From: an uncultured Pelagibacteraceae bacterium
GTDB lineage: Bacteria; Pseudomonadota; Alphaproteobacteria; Pelagibacterales; Pelagibacteraceae
DNA length: 46,909 nucleotides
Assembly (NCBI GenBank): GCA_902528375.1
Contig: CABZSS010000006.1
Coordinates: 1-46,909 of the forward strand
Reading direction: 5' to 3'
The notes under the pieces were generated by a model, which had not been told where the DNA came from, ran no database searches, and worked only from the letters and a program-made list of their open reading frames with translations. A program made the position numbers and the translations under genes. Within the stretch, counting starts at the first letter, position 1. The number at the start of each line of letters is the position of its first letter. Below are positions 15,768 to 22,373 of the stretch, piece by piece.

Positions 15768-16427
15768 ATGACATTTTGTCTAGACACCAAAATGATAAAG
15801 CCAGAAAGCGAAAATATCAACAATGCTGTAATTTTATTACATGGCTATGGTGGGGATGGTAATGACATAGCTCCTATAACAATTAATTGGAAAAGATTTT
15901 TACCAAATACCATTTTTATTTGTCCTGACGGGCCAGAAACGTGCTCTATAAACCCCACTGGTTACCAATGGTTCGATTTAAACTCTGAAGATGAGGAATA
16001 TATAACTAAAAAAGCATTAGAGGCTGAGGAGACATTGAAAAAATTTATATTAGAGATCAAAAATAAATTTAATTTGCTTAATTCAAACATTTGTTTATCT
16101 GGTTTCAGCCAAGGCTGCATGATGTCCATAAATGTTGGAATATCCGAGAAAGAGAAATTTGCTGGAATTCTTGGTTTTTCGGGAAAGATTATAAATAAAA
16201 CTGATTTAGAAAAAAGAATTTTTTCAAAACCTACTACATTATTAATTCATGGAGATCAAGACGAAATAGTACCACCAGTGAATTTGTTAGAGGCCAAAGA
16301 TTTTTTTGAGAGAAATAAAATTGATATATTTACAAAAATGATAAAAGATTGCGGTCACAATATACCTATTGAAGCGTCTAGCACTGGGCTTACTTTTTTG
16401 AAAAAAATATTCAATATAATATCTTAA
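15768..16427 (+). CDS. Phospholipase/carboxylesterase-family alpha/beta hydrolase
   Basis: A 219-residue cytosolic alpha/beta hydrolase of the carboxylesterase/acyl-protein-thioesterase group. The oxyanion region LLHGYGGDGND is near residues 23-33. The nucleophile elbow GFSQG carries the catalytic serine, the Asp is in LIHGDQDEIVPP, and the His is in DCGHNIP. The family hydrolyses short-chain esters or lysophospholipids; the real substrate is unknown. It is followed after 50 bases by the HNH nuclease gene on the same strand. Confidence 0.9.
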   Translation: MTFCLDTKMIKPESENINNAVILLHGYGGDGNDIAPITINWKRFLPNTIFICPDGPETCSINPTGYQWFDLNSEDEEYITKKALEAEETLKKFILEIKNKFNLLNSNICLSGFSQGCMMSINVGISEKEKFAGILGFSGKIINKTDLEKRIFSKPTTLLIHGDQDEIVPPVNLLEAKDFFERNKIDIFTKMIKDCGHNIPIEASSTGLTFLKKIFNIIS

Positions 16428-16477
16428 TTGACCCATTGAATTAAAATATTTTTTAGGTAAACTTAATAAAGATTTAT

Positions 16478-17041
16478 ATGCTAAATAGTGAAAACATGTC
16501 CTTAGAAAAATGTCCTGCACTTGTATTAAACGCAGACTATAGACCATTAAGTTACTATCCATTATCATTGTGGAGTTGGCAAGATTCTATTAAATCAGTT
16601 TTTTTAAATAGAGTCTCTATAGTAAGTTATTACGACAGAGTAATAAGAAGCCCTTCTTTTAGCATGAAACTACCAAGTGTGATTGCATTGAAAAGTTACA
16701 TTAAACCAATGTCAAATCCAAATTTTACAAGATTTAATGTTTTTTTAAGAGACAAATTTTCTTGTCAATATTGTGGAAGCAAAAAAGAATTAACATTTGA
16801 TCATTTATTACCTAGATCAAAAGGAGGAAAGACTAATTGGGATAATGTAGTGACTGCTTGTTCATCGTGCAATGTAAAAAAAGGTGGAAGATTACTTTCA
16901 AAATCAGGTATGACTTTAAATATAATGCCATATCAACCATCAACTGAAGATCTTCACAGAAACGGCAAAAATTTTCCCCCAAATTTCCTACACAAGAGTT
17001 GGATGGATTATCTTTATTGGGATGTTGAATTAGAGCCTTAA
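16478..17041 (+). CDS. HNH endonuclease family protein
   Basis: The 187-residue protein belongs to a widely conserved bacterial HNH family that keeps one copy per genome next to housekeeping genes. Residues from CPALVLNADYRPLSYYPLSLW onward are highly typical. The zinc-finger HNH core is CQYCGSKKELTFDHLLPRSKGG, then a second CxxC pair in ACSSCN. Both CxxC pairs and the catalytic His are intact. The role of this family is not known; it is not linked here to phage or restriction genes. The true start could be either the ATG at 16478 or the one at 16496 (MSLEKCPAL). Confidence 0.92.
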   Translation: MLNSENMSLEKCPALVLNADYRPLSYYPLSLWSWQDSIKSVFLNRVSIVSYYDRVIRSPSFSMKLPSVIALKSYIKPMSNPNFTRFNVFLRDKFSCQYCGSKKELTFDHLLPRSKGGKTNWDNVVTACSSCNVKKGGRLLSKSGMTLNIMPYQPSTEDLHRNGKNFPPNFLHKSWMDYLYWDVELEP

Positions 17042-17042
17042 A

Positions 17043-17576
17043 CTAGATTTTCTCAGAAATATTGATTGCTATTCTTGATCCAGTTTTTATTACTTTGTCC
17101 ATAACAGAGTATAAACCTTTTTTTGTTGCACCTTCTTCGTATGCAATATCTTTATGATCAATTTCATCCTGTCTGAATTTTTTAATTTTTTCTCTTAATT
17201 TCTTTTCATCATCTTTTATTTGATTAATTTGGTTTAGGTAATGTTCATCAATTACTTCTTCTACAGAGGCAGTACAAAGCATGGCAGCCTTTTTTCCTAA
17301 TATTGTACTTCCAAACCCAAGACCTAATCCTAAAAGGTCCCATAAAGGTAAAAATTTAGTTGGACTTATTTTCCTTTTTTTAATCTCCTTTTCAAAAAAA
17401 GAGCAGTGTTCATCTTCGTGTTTTTTCATGTCTTCAATCTTTTTTTTTAAAGTCTCATCTTTAATAATTGTATTTAATGCTAATAGCTGACCTTCATAAA
17501 TTTTGATTGCTCCTCTTTCTCCAGCGTGATCAACTCTGATGAATTCTTCTAGTTTTTGTTTGTTAGTTTTTTGCAT
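17043..17576 (-). CDS. coq7: Demethoxyubiquinone hydroxylase (Coq7/UbiF-type)
   Basis: Di-iron monooxygenase that hydroxylates 2-octaprenyl-3-methyl-6-methoxy-benzoquinol (DMQ) in late ubiquinone synthesis. The 177-residue ferritin-like protein has the metal-ligand motifs FIRVDHAGERGAI, KKHEDEHCSFF, EEVIDEHYL and RQDEIDHKDIA. Coq7 replaces the flavin enzyme UbiF in many alphaproteobacteria. It overlaps the preceding dsbB gene by 14 bases. Together with ubiE and ubiB in this window, it points to ubiquinone-based aerobic respiration. Confidence 0.95.
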   Translation of the reverse strand: MQKTNKQKLEEFIRVDHAGERGAIKIYEGQLLALNTIIKDETLKKKIEDMKKHEDEHCSFFEKEIKKRKISPTKFLPLWDLLGLGLGFGSTILGKKAAMLCTASVEEVIDEHYLNQINQIKDDEKKLREKIKKFRQDEIDHKDIAYEEGATKKGLYSVMDKVIKTGSRIAINISEKI

Positions 17577-18039
17577 GGTAATACAAATAATAAGAAACTG
17601 AGGAAATTACAAATGATAATACAAAATTTATAGTCGCAAGGGATACTCCAAATACAGCAAAATTTACGTTTCTACAGTCAGGATTTATCACAATTAAACT
17701 CTCAAGCAATTTACCCTCTTCCAAAATACTAAAATTATCGTCTGAACAATTAAAAATTGACTGGTATAAATCTTGTTCAATACCAACATGGTATCCAGAT
17801 AATATCATACTTATTAAAAAGATTAAAAATATAAAAAAAATTATTCTTTCCTTTAAAGGTTTTAAAAAACCAATAAGTCCAATTATCAAAGCTAAAATAT
17901 AAGGTGCTCTTTGATACTTACACAAAATACATGGTTTATAACCTAAGATATATTCAACAAAAAATGCATAACATATTGAACTAAGACACAATAAAATAAT
18001 CAAAGAATAAAATATCTTAAATTTTCTCTCTAAAGTCAT
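17563..18039 (-). CDS. dsbB: Disulfide bond formation protein DsbB
   Basis: A 158-residue inner-membrane protein with four predicted transmembrane helices that reoxidises a DsbA-type oxidase using quinone. The first periplasmic redox pair is in PCILCKYQRAPY. The second pair is supplied by the cysteines in FNCSDD and NPDCRN, in the long second periplasmic loop. All four catalytic cysteines are therefore present. It starts directly after yqaA (0-base gap) and overlaps coq7 by 14 bases. No dsbA is visible in the window. Confidence 0.9.
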   Translation of the reverse strand: MTLERKFKIFYSLIILLCLSSICYAFFVEYILGYKPCILCKYQRAPYILALIIGLIGFLKPLKERIIFFIFLIFLISMILSGYHVGIEQDLYQSIFNCSDDNFSILEEGKLLESLIVINPDCRNVNFAVFGVSLATINFVLSFVISSVSYYLYYHAKN

Positions 18040-18648
18040 CTATAATGTAAATTTGACTAAGAAATTGTATACAAAGTAAGCAACTACCACCAAAATAATA
18101 GATATAATTATCGAAACAGTGATTAACCTTTTTTCAATTATTTTTTTCATAGCAGGTCCAAAATTTCCAATTAAAAATGCTATTAAAAAAAATCTAGAAC
18201 CTCTTGTTAATAAAGATACGAGAATAAAATAGAGAAAATTAAAGTGTACAAATCCACTTGTAATAGTAAGTAATTTAAATGGCACTGGGGTGAAACCAGC
18301 GATAGCTAGTAAAGTTATCCAAGCTATAACGCCACCCTCTGAGGACATTTTATCTTTTAAAAAGTTAGTATTATCAACACTGTACAATTCAAATATTTTT
18401 ATACCAATCTCATTAAAAAAAACAAAACCAATTAAATATCCAAGACATGCTCCTAAAACTGATCCAACGGTAGCAATTAGTGCAATTTTAAGCCATTCAG
18501 TTCTTTTAGCAATGGTCATTGGTATAATAAAAACATCAGGTGGTACTGGAAATATAAAACTTTCTATGAATGAGATAAAACCTAGAAAAAATTTTGATTT
18601 TTTATGACCTGCCAAATCGATTGATTTTCTATATATTTCTTTAAACAT
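18040..18648 (-). CDS. YqaA/DedA-family (VTT domain) membrane protein
   Basis: A 202-residue polytopic membrane protein with about five hydrophobic segments. It carries the family pattern FIESFIFPVPPDVFIIP near residue 27, GSVLGACLGYLIG near residue 62, and AGFTPVPFKLLTITSG near residue 118. Related DedA proteins take part in lipid scrambling or membrane homeostasis; the function of the YqaA branch is unclear. It is the first gene of a compact yqaA-dsbB-coq7 operon, divergent from tRNA-Leu with 49 bases between. Confidence 0.88.
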   Translation of the reverse strand: MFKEIYRKSIDLAGHKKSKFFLGFISFIESFIFPVPPDVFIIPMTIAKRTEWLKIALIATVGSVLGACLGYLIGFVFFNEIGIKIFELYSVDNTNFLKDKMSSEGGVIAWITLLAIAGFTPVPFKLLTITSGFVHFNFLYFILVSLLTRGSRFFLIAFLIGNFGPAMKKIIEKRLITVSIIISIILVVVAYFVYNFLVKFTL

Positions 18649-18667
18649 ACTAAAATTGTTTTTATAC

Positions 18668-18673
18668 TATAAT
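18668..18673 (+). promoter_or_regulatory. Candidate -10 element of the tRNA-Leu promoter
   Basis: A perfect TATAAT lies 25 bases before the mature tRNA-Leu 5' end. No convincing -35 element is seen at 17 bases. The surrounding symmetric AT stretch could also serve the divergent yqaA gene. Confidence 0.4.
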
Positions 18674-18697
18674 TATAAAAATGAAATTATTAAAATT

Positions 18698-18784
18698 GGG
18701 CGAATGGCGGAACTGGTAGACGCGTTGGACTCAAAATCCAATAGTAGCAATACTGTGAGAGTTCGATTCTCTCTTTGCCCACCA
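18698..18784 (+). tRNA. tRNA-Leu (anticodon CAA), CCA encoded
   Basis: An 87-base tRNA including an encoded ACCA end. The acceptor arm GGGCGAA pairs with TTTGCCC with one G-T pair. The D arm has AACTGGTAGAC. The anticodon stem-loop TTGGA-CTCAAAA-TCCAA gives anticodon CAA, which reads UUG. A long variable arm typical of leucine tRNAs follows, and then a T arm with GTTCGATTC. The next coding sequence begins only 4 bases after the CCA, so tRNA and mRNA are almost certainly co-transcribed. Confidence 0.97.
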
Positions 18785-18788
18785 TTTT

Positions 18789-20477
18789 ATGAAAATAAAT
18801 AACTTAAATAGTTTAGTAGAACTTTATTTTAAAAAATACGAAGAAATCAAAGATAAAAAAAATATACCTTTTTTATCTGGATTAAGTTCAAAAGATAAAA
18901 ACTTCCCCTTAAGTTGGAATGAAGTAACATCAAAGATCAGATGTTTGACAGCTTTTCTACAAGATTATATTTCCCCTGGGGACAGATGTGTTTTACTATC
19001 TGAAAATAGACCTCAATGGTTAATTGCCGATATTGCTATAATGAATTCAGGAGGTGTAACAGTACCGTTATTTACTACTTATTCAAATTCAGACTATGAA
19101 TATATCATTAATGATTGTGGACCAAAGGTTTGTATAGTTTCAAATAAATTACAGTATGAAAAAATAGAAAAACTTTTAAATAATAATGTTAAGATAATTT
19201 CAATTGATGAAATAATTGATGAAATTAAAAACTTTTCAAAAATATTTAAAAAAACAAATCTAATTAATGAGAGTTATAATCAAAAAATTAAAAGAAATGA
19301 TTTAGCTTGTATAATTTATACTTCTGGAACGACGGGTAAACCAAAAGGAGTAATGTTAAGTCATGGAGGAATTCTTTCTAACTGTGAGGGGGCCCTAGAA
19401 ATATTGTCTTCAATTGTTAAGAAGAAAAAACCAGTTTTTTTGACGTGGTTACCCCTTTCACATTCTTATGAACATACAGTTCAATTTGTGCAAATTTCTC
19501 TGGGAGCAAAAGTTTATTATGCAGAAAGTCTAGATAAACTTATTCCCAACATGTCAGTGGCAAAACCCACTATCATGACTGCTGTTCCTAGATTTTATCA
19601 AAATTTATATAATAAGATTTCTTTAAATTTTTCCAAACTTAGTGGATTTAAAAAGAAATTGATAATCAACACTTTAAAGTTGGGTACAAAAAAACTTAAA
19701 AAGGAAAACCTTAATTTTGGGGAAAAAATATCTAATTTCTTGTGTGAAATTTTAGTTAGAAAGAAGATCAAAAAACAATTTGGTGGAGAACTTCAAGCAT
19801 TTGTTTCAGGTGGTGGTGCACTAGATCAAAAAATTGGAGAATTTTTGAATTCTATTGGATTACCTACATTACAAGGATATGGACTAACTGAGGCTTCTCC
19901 AGTTGTAAGCTGTAACATTCCTGGACATATTCAAATTGAGACAGTAGGACCACCTTTTAAAACTAACGAGGTCAAAATTTCAAATGAGGGTGAAATATTA
20001 GTTAAAGGAGAAAATGTTATGCTTGGGTATTGGAACAAAAAAAATGAAACTAATGAAGTTGTTAAGGAAGGATGGTTACATACAGGCGATATCGGAGAGT
20101 TTACAAAAGAAGGAAATCTAAAAATTACTGATAGAAAAAAAGAAATTATTGTAAATTTAGGTGGTGATAACATTTCTCCATCTAAAATTGAAAATTTACT
20201 TTGTTTAAATGAAAAAATTAAACAAAGTTTAGTTTATGGAGATAAAAAAACATATTTGGTTGCATTAATTGTAAGTGATAACGAAGAAAATACATCAGAA
20301 ATTAATTTATACATCGAAAATTTAAATAAAAACTTACAATCAATTGAAAAAGTTAAAAAAATTAAACTTATTAATGAGGAATTTACAATTGAAAATGGAA
20401 TGTTAACACCAACTTTAAAACTAAAAAGAAAAAAAATTTTAGAAAAATATAAAGACGATTTAGAAAAACTTTATTAA
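18789..20477 (+). CDS. Long-chain fatty acid--CoA ligase (AMP-forming)
   Basis: A 562-residue member of the ANL adenylating superfamily that activates fatty acids with ATP and CoA. The AMP-binding P-loop YTSGTTGKPKGVMLSHGG is near residue 177. The middle block GYGLTEASPVVSCN follows, and the hinge/C-terminal block includes GWLHTGDIG, ITDRKKEIIV and GGDNISPSKIE. It resembles the FadD15-like long-chain group, slightly shorter than the usual 590-600 residues. The ATG is 4 bases downstream of tRNA-Leu, with no room for its own ribosome-binding site. Substrate chain length is not decidable. Confidence 0.92.
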   Translation: MKINNLNSLVELYFKKYEEIKDKKNIPFLSGLSSKDKNFPLSWNEVTSKIRCLTAFLQDYISPGDRCVLLSENRPQWLIADIAIMNSGGVTVPLFTTYSNSDYEYIINDCGPKVCIVSNKLQYEKIEKLLNNNVKIISIDEIIDEIKNFSKIFKKTNLINESYNQKIKRNDLACIIYTSGTTGKPKGVMLSHGGILSNCEGALEILSSIVKKKKPVFLTWLPLSHSYEHTVQFVQISLGAKVYYAESLDKLIPNMSVAKPTIMTAVPRFYQNLYNKISLNFSKLSGFKKKLIINTLKLGTKKLKKENLNFGEKISNFLCEILVRKKIKKQFGGELQAFVSGGGALDQKIGEFLNSIGLPTLQGYGLTEASPVVSCNIPGHIQIETVGPPFKTNEVKISNEGEILVKGENVMLGYWNKKNETNEVVKEGWLHTGDIGEFTKEGNLKITDRKKEIIVNLGGDNISPSKIENLLCLNEKIKQSLVYGDKKTYLVALIVSDNEENTSEINLYIENLNKNLQSIEKVKKIKLINEEFTIENGMLTPTLKLKRKKILEKYKDDLEKLY

Positions 20478-20600
20478 ATATAAACAAATAACTTTGATTA
20501 TAATGCGCATAAATACTATTCTTTTTTAACTTTTAACATTTACAAAAATAAATTTAATTTTTTGCAACGTTGATGAATCTATTTATAATTAATTAAATGT

Positions 20601-20676
20601 TTGACATAACAAAAGAAAATATTTAAAAATTAACTTATAACGAATCAAAAAGATTCGTAACAACAGGGAGCTAAAG
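20601..20676 (+). promoter_or_regulatory. Leader of the tiny KR-rich gene: -35-like TTGACA, hairpin and Shine-Dalgarno
   Basis: TTGACA lies at 20601-20606, with an AT-rich region where a -10 would fall. A 7-bp hairpin (ACGAATC, loop AAAAA, GATTCGT; 20640-20658) follows, then GGGAG (20666-20670), 6 bases before the ATG at 20677. The complete leader, unusual in a window where many genes lack any, suggests strong, independently controlled expression. Confidence 0.5.
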
Positions 20677-20748
20677 ATGGCTAAACGAAGAAAAAAAGCT
20701 AAGAAAAAAGCTAAGAAAAAAGCAAAAAAAAGAAGAAGAAGAAGATAA
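20677..20748 (+). CDS. Tiny Lys/Arg/Ala-rich basic protein (23 aa)
   Basis: An ORF of 23 codons has only Met, Ala, Lys and Arg: it opens MAKRRKKAKKKAKK and ends in five arginines. The repeated AKKK unit recalls histone H1-like C-terminal tails, and nucleic-acid or ribosome binding is the natural guess, but I know of no characterised family. Support for a real gene is contextual: a Shine-Dalgarno GGGAG at proper distance, a hairpin leader, a TTGACA upstream, and a strong intrinsic terminator 17 bases after the stop. The low-complexity coding is purine-rich, so a structured small RNA is the alternative. Confidence 0.65.
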   Translation: MAKRRKKAKKKAKKKAKKRRRRR

Positions 20749-20765
20749 ATTTCTTTTTTTAAAAG

Positions 20766-20803
20766 CGCTTCTCATAACGTTTGTGTGAGAAGCGTTTTTT
20801 TTT
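20766..20803 (+). terminator. Strong intrinsic terminator
   Basis: A perfect 9-bp stem, CGCTTCTCA with TGAGAAGCG, encloses an 11-base loop and is followed directly by nine T. It ends the transcript of the tiny KR-rich gene and abuts the convergent stop of carD. It is the clearest rho-independent terminator in the window. Confidence 0.9.
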
Positions 20804-21668
20804 ACTCTTCTTCTGCCTGGTTTTCTAAATTTTCTGGTTCCTCTGTATCTTGACTTGATTTTGGATTAGTTGGTGCTTTTTTTTCGAGATTTTGCTGATT
20901 CTTTTCTAAATTTCTTTTCAGTGCTTTATCAAGCTTTTTTTGGGTATCTTCAAAGGACAGGTTCAATATAATTTGGAATTCTGTTAATATTCTCTCGTAA
21001 GCTTTTTCAAATAATTGCCTTTCACTGTATGATTGATCAATCATAATATCGTCACCTTTATTTAAATCCCTTACTACCTCAGCCAATTCATAGATTTTTC
21101 CAGATGTAATTTTTTGTTCATATTCTTGAGCTCTTCTGCTCCACATTGATCTTTTTATTTTTGGTTTGCCTTTTAAAATTGAGATAGATTTATTCACTTG
21201 GTTAATTGTAGATAATGGTCTCAAGTAAGATTGTTTATTTATCGGCAACAATCCCATAGCTTTATCTTTTTCAAATTTTATATCGTAACATTGTACATCT
21301 ATTCCACCAATTATTTTTGAACTAACAGACAAAATTTGTCCTACGCCATGTTTTGGGTAAACAATATAATCTTTTGGTTTAAACTGCTTTTTTTCTGTCT
21401 CCTGTTTTTTGATCTTAACAATTTCAGGTTTTTGATCCTGGCTTTTAGTTAGACGTAAGTTTTCAGTACTTTTTGGTTTAATTAAATTTGCCTTTGTCTT
21501 TTCCTTCAATGAGTTTTTACTTACTTGTTTTAATTTCGGCCTACCTAACTTTTTTTTTACTTTTATTATTTTGGTTTTTTTAGCTACTGGTTTAGTTTTT
21601 CTTTGAAGAGGTTTTTTCTTCTTCTTAAAGGTTTTCTTTAAAATACTTTTCAAATTTATTTTTTTCAT
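20802..21668 (-). CDS. carD: CarD/CdnL-family RNA polymerase-binding regulator with long basic N-terminus
   Basis: CarD/CdnL proteins bind the RNA polymerase beta subunit and stabilise open complexes, typically at rRNA and housekeeping promoters. The conserved module spans roughly residues 97-260: [15 protein letters not shown] is the polymerase-interacting start, [14 protein letters not shown] and LAEVVRDL belong to the helical DNA-binding part. At 288 residues it is longer than usual. About 95 N-terminal residues are lysine-rich and contain the AT-hook-like [10 protein letters not shown] (38-47); the last 30 residues are acidic. The start ATG lies inside the 3' end of the ferredoxin gene (44-base overlap). 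Confidence 0.9.
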   Translation of the reverse strand: MKKINLKSILKKTFKKKKKPLQRKTKPVAKKTKIIKVKKKLGRPKLKQVSKNSLKEKTKANLIKPKSTENLRLTKSQDQKPEIVKIKKQETEKKQFKPKDYIVYPKHGVGQILSVSSKIIGGIDVQCYDIKFEKDKAMGLLPINKQSYLRPLSTINQVNKSISILKGKPKIKRSMWSRRAQEYEQKITSGKIYELAEVVRDLNKGDDIMIDQSYSERQLFEKAYERILTEFQIILNLSFEDTQKKLDKALKRNLEKNQQNLEKKAPTNPKSSQDTEEPENLENQAEEE

Positions 21669-21951
21669 TCCTATATTTTTCGTTATCTGTTGGTGGATCT
21701 TTTTTTACTGAAATGTTTGGCCATATTTCTGAATATTTTTTGTTCAACTCTAACCACTTTTCGCTTCCGTCTTCTGTATCAGGTTTAATAGCATCTACCG
21801 GACACTCAGGCTCACAAACGCCACAATCTATACACTCATCTGGTTTAATTACAAGCATATTTTTTCCCTCATAAAAACAATCAACTGGACATACTTCCAC
21901 ACAATCCATTAATTTACACTTAATACATTTATCGTTAACTATGTAAGTCAT
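21625..21951 (-). CDS. fdxA: 7Fe-8S ferredoxin (FdxA family)
   Basis: A 108-residue electron-transfer protein. The first cluster region [17 protein letters not shown] and the second [15 protein letters not shown] provide cysteines for one [3Fe-4S] and one [4Fe-4S] cluster, in the pattern of the FdxA family. The remaining segment ([14 protein letters not shown]) is the usual C-terminal extension. Its redox partner is unknown. It abuts the TerB-like gene (1-base overlap) and runs 44 bases into carD; fdxA-carD adjacency is frequent in alphaproteobacteria. Confidence 0.95.
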   Translation of the reverse strand: MTYIVNDKCIKCKLMDCVEVCPVDCFYEGKNMLVIKPDECIDCGVCEPECPVDAIKPDTEDGSEKWLELNKKYSEIWPNISVKKDPPTDNEKYRNEKNKFEKYFKENL

Positions 21952-22373
21952 TATTTGTTATTTAATACTTTAACTTTAGTTTCACCTACTACTTTATCAT
22001 CTAAATAAAGCAACCCAGCCAAACGTCTCATAAGGTTATTTTCATAAATATCTGATTTTCCATCTGACAAAATTATTCTCCATAAAGTTTCAACAATTAT
22101 AATTTTATTTTCTGTGCTCAAAGACTTCACCTCTCTTGTAAATTCCTGAATATGGTTGGAGTCATTCTCTTTGCGTTCTGCTTGGGTAATAACCTCATCT
22201 AAATCATTTAAATCAGGATATAATTTCCCTACTGTTTTCTTAATTATTTCTCTTTCTTCTGATGTATAATTTTCATCTATTTTAGCTGCGTGTATTAAAA
22301 GGCAAGCAATGCTAATGGACTCAGCATTTGAGTCAGGTTTTTCCTTTTTTTTATTTAAAAATTTAAATATCAT
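21951..22373 (-). CDS. TerB-like (tellurite resistance TerB domain) protein
   Basis: A 140-residue all-helical protein resembling the TerB family. Characteristic features are the acidic, metal-binding-like helices [20 protein letters not shown] near residues 23-43 and [28 protein letters not shown] near residues 95-122. Each includes the Asp-Glu or Asp-Gly-x-x-Asp turn seen in TerB. Despite the name, such proteins are common in organisms not known for tellurite resistance, and their role is unclear. It overlaps the helicase gene upstream by 4 bases and fdxA by 1 base. Confidence 0.78.
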   Translation of the reverse strand: MIFKFLNKKKEKPDSNAESISIACLLIHAAKIDENYTSEEREIIKKTVGKLYPDLNDLDEVITQAERKENDSNHIQEFTREVKSLSTENKIIIVETLWRIILSDGKSDIYENNLMRRLAGLLYLDDKVVGETKVKVLNNK

